A DNA stretch of 9,680 nucleotides from Clostridia bacterium. Its GTDB lineage: Bacteria; Bacillota; Clostridia; Oscillospirales; Acutalibacteraceae. The DNA is taken from contig CAAGBH010000032.1 of NCBI GenBank assembly GCA_900768035.1, positions 1 through 9,680 on the forward strand, given 5' to 3'. Within the stretch, counting starts at the first letter, position 1, and each line of letters begins with the position of its first letter. Shown piece by piece: positions 1-5,599 of the stretch. A program made the position numbers and the translations under genes. The notes below the pieces were generated by a model, which had not been told where the DNA came from, ran no database searches, and was given only the letters and a program-made list of their open reading frames with translations.

Positions 1-69
1 CTGAGTCAACTTATTCTTTTTTCTTAAATAAACCAAATTTTTCGCAATAATAAAATTCAAATTTTCCAT
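1..69 (-). CDS. XRE-family helix-turn-helix regulator, N-terminus (partial)
   Basis: The ATG at 69-67 opens a frame that stays open for 23 codons to the window edge. The visible residues end in NLVYLRKKNKLTQ, which fits helix 1 and the start of helix 2 of the Cro/C1 (HTH_3) fold, where a basic LRxxxxLTQ stretch is typical. Reading upstream in frame, a TAG stop comes before any other start codon, so this ATG is the only reasonable start. There is no Shine-Dalgarno sequence in front of it. A strong sigma-A promoter lies so close that transcription should begin at the A of the ATG. The rest of the protein and its targets are outside the window, so the role (DNA-binding transcription regulator) is inferred from a short stretch. 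Confidence 0.68.
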   Translation of the reverse strand, partial: MENLNFIIAKNLVYLRKKNKLTQ

Positions 70-75
70 ATTTTC

Positions 76-104
76 ATTATACCACTAAAAATTAAATTCG
101 TCAA
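76..104 (-). promoter_or_regulatory. Sigma-A promoter of the XRE regulator
   Basis: On the minus strand TTGACG (104-99) and TATAAT (81-76) are separated by exactly 17 bases. The -10 box is perfect and the -35 box matches five of six consensus bases. With standard geometry (+1 is the seventh base after the -10 box) the transcription start is base 69, the first base of the ATG. The mRNA would therefore be leaderless, which agrees with the absence of a ribosome binding site. Confidence 0.75.
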
Positions 105-150
105 ATAAACAGATTAAAACTGCTAATATTATGTTAGGGGAGATTTTTTT

Positions 151-324
151 ATGGGAATAATCCAATGTGCCGAAGACTGCCGATTTCAGATTGACGGTTA
201 CTGCAATTTAGATAAATGCAGTAATGTCAACTCGTTAGAAAATTCCTGTCCGCACTATATTTCACGCCTGACGGATAACCGAAAGTGCCTGTCCGAGATT
301 AGTAACACCAATAAGTTCGATTGA
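151..324 (+). CDS. Small cysteine-rich protein (57 aa), function unknown
   Basis: The ATG at 151 is preceded at a spacing of 8 bases by AGGGGAG (136-142), a good ribosome binding site, and the frame runs 57 codons to TGA. The product has six cysteines (residues 6, 10, 18, 23, 33, 46). The first part has the layout C-x3-C-x7-C and later CPHY, with an IDGYCNLD segment, resembling short cysteine-rich clostridial proteins of the DUF1540 kind. In genome annotations I recall similar short proteins carrying a spurious 'hydroxymyristoyl-ACP dehydratase' label; that name should not be trusted. The cysteine pattern suggests metal binding, but this is inference. It is convergent with radA and its last 63 bases overlap the radA 3' end, so the final ~20 residues may be an extension. 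No convincing promoter of its own was seen. Confidence 0.6.
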   Translation: MGIIQCAEDCRFQIDGYCNLDKCSNVNSLENSCPHYISRLTDNRKCLSEISNTNKFD

Positions 325-1635
325 AGCAGGACAGTTTGTAATCTGTTTAATACAAGCCTTAGGCAAAATACATTTAGTGAAACCGAGCCTTGCGGCTTCG
401 GTAATTCTTGACTGCGCTCTAGGGACAGAACGGATTTCACCCGAAAGTCCGATTTCGCCAAATGCTATTAAATTTTCATCAATAGGTATATCACGAAGTC
501 CCGAAACCAACGCCATTGCCACCGCCAAATCAGCAGCAGGCTCATCAAGGCGCATACCTCCAACAATATTCAAATATGTGTCAAGATTAGAAAAATAAAG
601 CCCTATTCTCTTTTCTAAAACCGCTAATATCAGATTCAATCGGTTGTAATCATAGCCCGTTGCCGTTCTTCTTGGATTTCCAAAACCCGTCGTGGTAACA
701 AGTCCCTGTACTTCAGCCAGAATAGGACGGGTCCCCTCAATAACACAGGTTATACAACCGCCAGAAACATCTGCCATTCTGCCCGATAAAAGCATCGCCG
801 AAGGATTTTCAACTTCACTAAGTCCTGTTTCGGTCATTTCGAAAACACCAATTTCATTAGTAGAGCCAAAACGATTTTTTATAGCACGCAAAATCCTGTA
901 AGACTGATTTCTTTCACCCTCAAAATAAAGCACCGTATCAACAATATGCTCCATAACTTTAGGACCTGCTATATCCCCGCCCTTGTTAACATGACCTACG
1001 ATAAAAATCGGTATTTCAAGACTTTTGCCTGTTCTTTGCAACAAGTTAGTGCATTCTCTGACCTGAACGATACTACCTGCCGATGAAGTGATTTCACCGA
1101 TTTGCATTGTCTGTATAGAGTCTATCATAACAAGGTCAGGTTTTGAAGAAGTAATATATTCACAAACCGCTTGTGCATCAGTTTCGGTCATAACACTAAC
1201 ATTATCACTCTCAACACCGAGTCGGTTCGCACGCATTTTAATCTGTGTTGCAGATTCCTCGCCTGATACATATAAAATTTTAAGTCCGTTTTGCAAAGCG
1301 TTGCATATCTGCAAAAGTATAGTGGATTTACCGATACCGGGGTCGCCGCTCAAAAGCACAACCGAGCCTTTAACAATACCGCCGCCAAGCACACGGTCAA
1401 GTTCACGAATACCCGTCACAAAACGTTCTTCATCAGTAATGTCAATATTTGAAAGTGTCTTTGCCGTGGCGGTGCTCAAAACAGTATTATACGTCTTATT
1501 TGCGCCTTTTTGCACCAGTCTTACGTCTTCAACCAAAGTACTCCACGAATTACAAGAAGGACATTTTCCCATCCATTTTGATGTTTCATATCCGCACTCA
1601 TTACAAACATATACCACTTTGGACTTTGCTGCCAT
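262..1635 (-). CDS. radA: DNA repair protein RadA (Sms)
   Basis: This is a full-length RadA/Sms (457 aa, the usual family size), a RecA-like ATPase and branch-migration helicase that helps process recombination intermediates in the cytoplasm. The domains are in the normal order. An N-terminal four-cysteine zinc finger has CNEC at 11-14 and CPSC at 25-28. The RecA-type core has Walker A GDPGIGKST at 97-105 and Walker B (DLVMID, 167-172). The RadA signature KNRFG is at 253-257. A C-terminal Lon-protease-like domain, thought to be non-proteolytic in this family, runs from about 290 to the end and includes VGGMRLDEPAADLA. The start has a strong site (AAAGGGG) that lies inside the last codons of the upstream amidase gene. 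The stop of that gene and this ATG overlap as TAATG, so the two are probably translationally coupled and co-transcribed. No intrinsic terminator is visible after the stop. Recognition is secure. Confidence 0.97.
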   Translation of the reverse strand: MAAKSKVVYVCNECGYETSKWMGKCPSCNSWSTLVEDVRLVQKGANKTYNTVLSTATAKTLSNIDITDEERFVTGIRELDRVLGGGIVKGSVVLLSGDPGIGKSTILLQICNALQNGLKILYVSGEESATQIKMRANRLGVESDNVSVMTETDAQAVCEYITSSKPDLVMIDSIQTMQIGEITSSAGSIVQVRECTNLLQRTGKSLEIPIFIVGHVNKGGDIAGPKVMEHIVDTVLYFEGERNQSYRILRAIKNRFGSTNEIGVFEMTETGLSEVENPSAMLLSGRMADVSGGCITCVIEGTRPILAEVQGLVTTTGFGNPRRTATGYDYNRLNLILAVLEKRIGLYFSNLDTYLNIVGGMRLDEPAADLAVAMALVSGLRDIPIDENLIAFGEIGLSGEIRSVPRAQSRITEAARLGFTKCILPKACIKQITNCPASIELIGVTNLGQALSVIRQA

Positions 1636-2345
1636 TATTTTACCCCTTTAAAATATTCTAAAATTCCACAATATATTGAAAAAGCCATTTTATTCTGATA
1701 ATCTTGCGTCTTTAACCGTTCAAGTTCCGATTTATTGCTCAAAAACCCACACTCCACCAAAACTGCAGGCACCGTAGCATTATGAAGCAAATATGTACTG
1801 CTGGTGGCTTGTTTGTTAACCCTTGTGTTGTCAGGCTGTAATAAGCCGACAATAGATTTCTGTATGCAATCTCCCAAACTTTTCGCCTGTTCATTTTTGC
1901 TATAAAACACCTGTGAACCGCTTGCAGATGAGGTTGTGAATTTATTTAAATGAACGCTCACAAAAACCGATTCGGGATAATCTTTCATAAGATTCAGGCG
2001 GTTTTTAAGGTCGCTTTTCTTTTTAGTTGCAATCTGAGACGATTCCACATCCTCAGTTGATACATCATTCTCTCTTGTCATTATAACCTGAAAACCGTTT
2101 TGTTTCAAGAATTTTGCAACAACTAAAGTTATATTTAAATTTATATCCTTTTCCACAGTACCGTCATGTGCCACTGCTCCGCCATCAAACCCGCCGTGGC
2201 CTGCATCTAAAATTATTGTTTTTTCTCTGCTAATTCCTGCCGATGTACTCAAAAATCCACCATCAGTAATTACCGTTGCAGAAATCATTGATATTATTAA
2301 CACTAAAGCAATCTCAAATACTATTATTCGCCTATTTCTCACCAT
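1635..2345 (-). CDS. cwlD: N-acetylmuramoyl-L-alanine amidase, CwlD-like
   Basis: This is an Amidase_3 family zinc amidase that cleaves the bond between N-acetylmuramic acid and the stem peptide of peptidoglycan. With the chosen start it is 236 aa, close to Bacillus CwlD, with an N-terminal membrane anchor/signal segment (about residues 7-28) and the catalytic domain outside the membrane. Expected zinc ligands are visible: H50 in DAGHGG, E65 in VEKDIN and H122 in VSVHLN. The catalytic glutamate is E198 in VLVECGFLSN. In spore formers CwlD makes the muramic-delta-lactam of spore cortex; that role is inferred here from size, architecture and lineage. I start at the ATG at 2345-2343 because GGGGGA lies just upstream. 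An in-frame TTG at 2360 would add five residues and has no such site. The 3' end overlaps the radA start by one base. Confidence 0.87.
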   Translation of the reverse strand: MVRNRRIIVFEIALVLIISMISATVITDGGFLSTSAGISREKTIILDAGHGGFDGGAVAHDGTVEKDINLNITLVVAKFLKQNGFQVIMTRENDVSTEDVESSQIATKKKSDLKNRLNLMKDYPESVFVSVHLNKFTTSSASGSQVFYSKNEQAKSLGDCIQKSIVGLLQPDNTRVNKQATSSTYLLHNATVPAVLVECGFLSNKSELERLKTQDYQNKMAFSIYCGILEYFKGVK

Positions 2346-2393
2346 GCTTCCCCCATACAATTAATCAATTAAATATATGTTAGAAAACATTTT

Positions 2394-2421
2394 TATATAA
2401 CAAAAAAAGGGTTAAATGTAA
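2394..2421 (-). promoter_or_regulatory. Possible promoter for cwlD-radA
   Basis: On the minus strand TTACAT (2421-2416) is followed 16 bases later by TATATA (2399-2394), or 18 bases later by TATAAA. This would put the transcript start about 40 bases before the amidase start. The match is moderate in an AT-rich gap, and in spore formers a sporulation sigma factor could be used instead, so this is tentative. Nothing else was recognised in this 119-base gap. Confidence 0.3.
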
Positions 2422-2464
2422 CCTTGAGTCAAAGCAAGAATCAAGTATTTCTATTATAATTGAA

Positions 2465-2640
2465 TTATTTAGTTATTTCAATAATATTATTAACATATTC
2501 CCGCATTTCTTGTTTTGAATTAATAGCATGTGTTCCGTTTATAATCTCCTGTTTTCATCTAACATTGCAAATTTTTGCAATGCCTCAGGATTTTGAGCCA
2601 GCACAAAAGAAAACCCTACCGGCATTTCATCACGCTTCAT
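2465..2640 (-). pseudogene. Small conserved-looking protein gene broken by a one-base deletion
   Basis: The ATG at 2640 has an excellent ribosome binding site (GGAGGA, 7 bases upstream). Its frame gives 33 residues, including GFSFVLAQNPEALQKFAML, and then stops at 2541-2539. The next frame continues without a gap as INGTHAINSKQEMREYV and ends at 2467-2465. Adding one A to the AAAA run near residue 29 (GATGAAAAC to GATGAAAAAC) joins the two parts into one 58-residue protein reading ...LDEKQEIINGTH.... I recall similar uncharacterised short clostridial proteins with a PxGFxxALAQNPEAMxxF start and a NSKQEM end, but cannot confirm this here. The function is unknown. The break may be a real mutation or a base-calling error in a homopolymer. 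It lies upstream of cwlD on the same strand and diverges from the YyaL gene. Confidence 0.62.
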
Positions 2641-2666
2641 TATTATTCCTCCATAAAATCATTGCA

Positions 2667-2672
2667 ATTATA
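2667..2672 (-). promoter_or_regulatory. Possible -10 box for the small minus-strand gene
   Basis: On the minus strand a perfect TATAAT lies 26 bases before the ATG at 2640. The hexamer 17 bases further upstream (ATGGTT, 2695-2690) is a poor -35, so only the -10 element is supported. Confidence 0.3.
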
Positions 2673-2725
2673 TTCTATCCCATTTTAGAAACCATACACT
2701 TTCCAACTTTCGCATATTGAGAAAA

Positions 2726-2731
2726 TATAAT
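2726..2731 (+). promoter_or_regulatory. Possible -10 box for the YyaL gene
   Basis: A perfect TATAAT lies 27 bases before the TTG start at 2759, giving a predicted leader of about 20 bases. No good -35 hexamer stands at 16-18 bases, so the promoter may be weak or activator-dependent. Confidence 0.3.
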
Positions 2732-2758
2732 ACAAATAATAATATTAGAGGTGATATA

Positions 2759-4716
2759 TTGAGCAACCGATTACAATATGAAACAAGTCCGTATCTTCTG
2801 CAACACAAAGAAAATCCTGTTAACTGGTATCCTTGGTGCGAGGAAGCGTTTGAGCGTGCAAAAAACGAAGATAAACCTGTTTTTTTGAGTATTGGATACA
2901 GTTCTTGTCATTGGTGCCATGTGTTAGCGCACGAAAGTTTCGAAGATAATGAAATAGCAGATATTTTAAACCAAAATTTCATTTCTATAAAGGTTGACAA
3001 AGAAGAACGCCCTGATATTGATAGCGTTTATATGTCGGTATGTCAGGCATTCACAGGAAGCGGCGGATGGCCGACAAGTATTTTTATGACGGCTGAACAA
3101 AAGCCATTCTTTGCGGGGACTTATTTCCCAAAAACCTCCAGTGGCGGAATGATAGGTTTTAAAGAACTTCTTATCGCCATTAGCGAGGCTTGGAAAAATA
3201 ACAGAGATTCCTTAATTCAACAGTCAGACAAAATTATAAATCATTTAAATAAAACCAAACTCCCTAACAATACCGCAGAGATAGAATTAACCCACTATGC
3301 AGTATCTTTATATGGCAAAATTTATGATAAGAAATACGGCGGTTTCGGTCAAGCGCCCAAATTCCCCATTCCTCATAACATTTTGTTTTTACTTTCGTAT
3401 TATGAGCGGTATAAAGACGAAAACTGTCTTAAAATGGCAGAAAACACCCTTTTGCAAATGTACAGAGGCGGTATGTTCGACCACATTGGCTATGGCTTTT
3501 GTCGATACTCGACCGATAAAAAGTTTCTTGTTCCGCATTTCGAAAAAATGCTGTATGACAATGCATTATTGATACTTGCCTATTGCAAAGCATATTTGGT
3601 AACAGATAACAGTTTGTATCTTGAAATTGCCGAGAAAACAGCAGAATATATTTTGCGTGAAATGACCTCAAATGAGGGTGGTTTTTTCAGCGCACAGGAT
3701 GCTGACAGCGAGGGTGAAGAGGGCAAATATTATTTATTTACACCCGAAGAAACCATTAAAATCTTAGGTAAAAAAGACGGAGAAGAGTTTAACAAGCATT
3801 TTGATATAACAAACACTGGGAATTTTGAAGGAAAAAGTATTCCAAATCTGCTACACAGCAACCCTGAAAATAAGGAATTTGAAACATTTTTCCAAAAATG
3901 CAAGAATTCAGAAAAAACAGATATTCACTTCATTCAGACGACAAAATTTTAACATCGTGGAACTCCCTTATGATATCCGCAATGTGCGAATTATATATCG
4001 TGAGCAAGAAAGAGATTTATCTGAATTCGGCATTAAAAGCAAACGAATATATAGAAACACACCTTTGTGAAAAAAATATGTTATTTGTTAGTTTTAGGGA
4101 TGGAAAACATGGTGTTAACGGTTTCTTAGACGACTATGCAAATTATATTTTCGCATTGCTTTGCTTATATCACGCCACTTTAAACTGGAATTATTTAAAC
4201 GAAGCGAAACAACTTTGCGATAAGGCGGTAAATGATTTTAAAGATAATACGGGCGGCTTTTATTTATACGGAAACCTAAGCGAAGAATTGATTTTACGAC
4301 CGAAAGAAACTTATGACGGTGCTGTTCCAAGCGGAAATTCAATGATGGCATACAACTTTGTAAAACTGTATCTTCTAACTTTAGACGATAAATATAAAAA
4401 TTTAGCAGAACAACAATTAGATTTTATGTCTTCGACCGCTTCTTCTTATCCAACTAATCACGCAATGTTTTTGACGGCACTTTTAGAATATAAAGAACCG
4501 CCGATAAAAGTTACTGTTGTAACTGATAATAAAAATGATATAAAAAATTTATCTTTAAATTTTCCTGCAAACACAATAATTAATCTTTTAACCGAACCCA
4601 CAACTGAATATCCGCTTAAAAACGGAAAAACCACCTACTATGTATGCAAGGGTCACAGTTGTCTGTCGCCAACTAATAATTTGACTGAAATTTTAAATAA
4701 TACTAATACAAACTAA
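2759..4716 (+). pseudogene. yyaL: YyaL/DUF255 thioredoxin-domain protein, split by a frameshift
   Basis: This encodes a YyaL (SSP411/SPATA20-like) protein: an N-terminal thioredoxin-like DUF255 domain followed by an (alpha/alpha)6 sugar-epimerase-like barrel. The biochemical role of the family is not established. The start is TTG at 2759, with AGAGGTGAT seven bases upstream, giving the family opening NRLQYETSPYLLQH. The CxxC motif is C50-H-W-C53, followed by GGWPTSIF. Other family blocks are visible, including FGQAPKFP, VPHFEKMLYDNALL and SAQDADSEGEEGKYY. The frame stops at 3952 after 397 codons. The following family block, DDKILTSWNSLMI, and the rest including YDGAVPSGNS lie in the -1 frame and run to 4716. 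One extra A in the A5 run at 3894-3898 would restore a continuous 652-residue protein, normal for the family. The options are a real pseudogene, a sequencing error, or ribosomal slippage on AAA; I cannot decide between them. Confidence 0.88.
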
Positions 4717-4731
4717 AAAGGAGTTGAATTT

Positions 4732-4869
4732 ATGTTTAACGATAAAGAACAAAAACCAAAACAGGACGATAAACCAAAAGGACGGGAACACATTAAACCG
4801 GGTGAAATAATAGGTAAAATTGATATTCACGATGACCGTGAACGCCGAGACGGTCCAGGCGGTAACTAA
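4732..4869 (+). CDS. Small charged protein (45 aa), unknown
   Basis: The ATG at 4732 follows the YyaL stop by 15 bases and has a strong AAAGGAG site 8-9 bases upstream. The 45-residue product is highly charged, with no hydrophobic stretch and no cysteine. Residues 1-20 are rich in Lys, Asp and Gln. A middle block reads KPGEIIGKIDIH, and the end is HDDRERRDGPGGN. I do not recognise the family. The tight spacing, strong ribosome binding site and a terminator right after the stop argue for a real gene, probably co-transcribed with yyaL. The low-complexity charged composition leaves some doubt about conservation. Confidence 0.6.
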   Translation: MFNDKEQKPKQDDKPKGREHIKPGEIIGKIDIHDDRERRDGPGGN

Positions 4870-4876
4870 ACAGAAA

Positions 4877-4913
4877 AACACCATTGCAAACTATAAAAGT
4901 TTGCAATGGTGTT
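4877..4913 (-). terminator. Intrinsic terminator between convergent operons (probably bidirectional)
   Basis: A perfect 16-bp inverted repeat (4877-4892 with 4898-4913) has a 5-base loop. Read on the minus strand, the hairpin begins 11 bases after the stop of the small gene ending at 4925 and is followed by TTTTTCTGTTT (the first two Ts close the stem), a proper U tract. Read on the plus strand it sits 7 bases after the stop at 4869 and is followed by only a weak T-containing tail (CTTAATAT). It should therefore end the minus transcript efficiently and may also end the yyaL transcript. Confidence 0.88.
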
Positions 4914-4924
4914 CTTAATATAAA

Positions 4925-5200
4925 TTACGCTTTCAATGCTCTTTCAAGCCATACAAAACCTACATCCAATGCTTCAAACATCGTATTTTTTGTACTCTCT
5001 TTAACAATTCTGTCCTTATCAGAAAGTTCAGTATTGCTCTTTAAAAGCTGAACTGCAATTTTTTCAGGCTCTCCTGTTTCTTTGTTTTCCGAAAGAATTG
5101 TAAACTTAATCACATGGCTTTCTGCCATATCGCCGTAATAAATTTCATTACCGCTTCTAACCAATGGTTTATCTTTATATGTCATGAATTTTTCAGCCAT
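4925..5200 (-). CDS. Conserved-looking small protein (91 aa), unknown
   Basis: The ATG at 5200 has AAGGAG six bases upstream, formed by the last codons of the preceding gene (Glu-Lys-Glu-stop). The two genes are separated by only 3 bases and clearly form an operon. The product is a soluble 91-residue protein beginning MAEKFMTYKDKPLVRSGN, with a middle section (ESHVIKFTIL, then KIAVQLL) suggestive of beta strands and a C-terminal likely helix (NTMFEALDVGFVWLERAL). There is no signal peptide, membrane segment or cysteine. Proteins with a similar start and end appear to me to be common in Oscillospiraceae, but I cannot confirm a family or assign a function. Confidence 0.8.
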   Translation of the reverse strand: MAEKFMTYKDKPLVRSGNEIYYGDMAESHVIKFTILSENKETGEPEKIAVQLLKSNTELSDKDRIVKESTKNTMFEALDVGFVWLERALKA

Positions 5201-5203
5201 TAC

Positions 5204-5467
5204 TTACTCCTTTTCCGGCACTTCACCATAAAGATTAAATCTAAAAAGCATAGTTTCATCTTCGGGGTTGGTGCAACGGAGAGTTGCTTCAGAAACTTCA
5301 CTGTTGCTAAGAATGGTGCTAAGACCAATCATTTGACAAAGTTTTGATTTCAAATTAAGAATATCACCATCTGATGTTTCAAGGAAAACATCACCCTTAC
5401 ATTCGTCGATGGTTTTGATAAAATCGTCAAAGTTAACATTATGAAGTTTTATAAATCTTTTATCCAT
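5204..5467 (-). CDS. Conserved-looking small protein (87 aa), unknown
   Basis: This is the first gene of a two-gene operon. I choose the ATG at 5467, which has AAAGGAG with about 10 bases of spacing. An in-frame GTG three codons earlier (5476) sits directly against that site and is unlikely. The 87-residue product starts MDKRFIKLHNVNFDDF and contains ECKGDVFLETSDGDILNLKS, then CQMIGL and CTNPEDETMLFRFNLYGE. It looks soluble, with two cysteines in a row-spaced pattern not resembling a metal site. Short clostridial proteins of this look are, as I recall, sometimes labelled 'polya polymerase' without any evidence; I would not use that name. The function is unknown. Transcription is from the strong promoter at 5500-5528. 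Confidence 0.8.
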   Translation of the reverse strand: MDKRFIKLHNVNFDDFIKTIDECKGDVFLETSDGDILNLKSKLCQMIGLSTILSNSEVSEATLRCTNPEDETMLFRFNLYGEVPEKE

Positions 5468-5499
5468 AATATACACTCTCCTTTGTAGTCTATTCTAAA

Positions 5500-5528
5500 A
5501 GTATAAACTATATACTAAAATATGTCAA
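5500..5528 (-). promoter_or_regulatory. Sigma-A promoter of the two-gene small-protein operon
   Basis: On the minus strand a perfect TTGACA (5528-5523) and TATACT (5505-5500) are spaced 17 bases apart. The predicted transcript starts near 5493 and gives a leader of about 26 bases before the ATG at 5467. Its -35 box abuts that of the divergent glyS promoter. Confidence 0.82.
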
Positions 5529-5531
5529 GTA

Positions 5532-5560
5532 TTGACTTTTTACCATTTTTCCAATATTAT
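5532..5560 (+). promoter_or_regulatory. Sigma-A promoter of glyS
   Basis: TTGACT (5532-5537) and TATTAT (5555-5560) are separated by 17 bases. The predicted transcription start near 5567 leaves a leader of only about 33 bases before the TTG start, too short for a T-box or other riboswitch. Confidence 0.7.
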
Positions 5561-5599
5561 ATTATCTGTAGGAATTTGACCTAATTGGAGGTAACTAAC

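Noticed and set aside
200..222. Inverted repeat ACTGCA ... TGCAGT considered as a terminator for radA
   Set aside because: Only about 6-10 bp with a bulge and no T run on either strand; it lies inside the small cysteine-rich gene.
1088..1651. A 187-codon plus-strand open frame opposite radA
   Set aside because: It lies antisense to a fully recognised RadA, has no ribosome binding site of note and no protein-like motif; it is a shadow of radA codon use.
2346..2360. A TTG start at 2360 for the amidase
   Set aside because: The GGGGGA site lies between this TTG and the ATG at 2345, so the ATG is better supported.
2422..2445. Palindrome-like TTGAGTCAA and CTTGA ... TCAAG repeats as an operator or terminator
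   Set aside because: Arms are only 4-5 bp and AT-rich sequence gives such matches by chance.
2460..2720. An 86-codon plus-strand hydrophobic open frame between cwlD and yyaL
   Set aside because: The opposite strand carries a better explanation: a short gene with a perfect ribosome binding site broken by one base. The plus frame has no good start signal.
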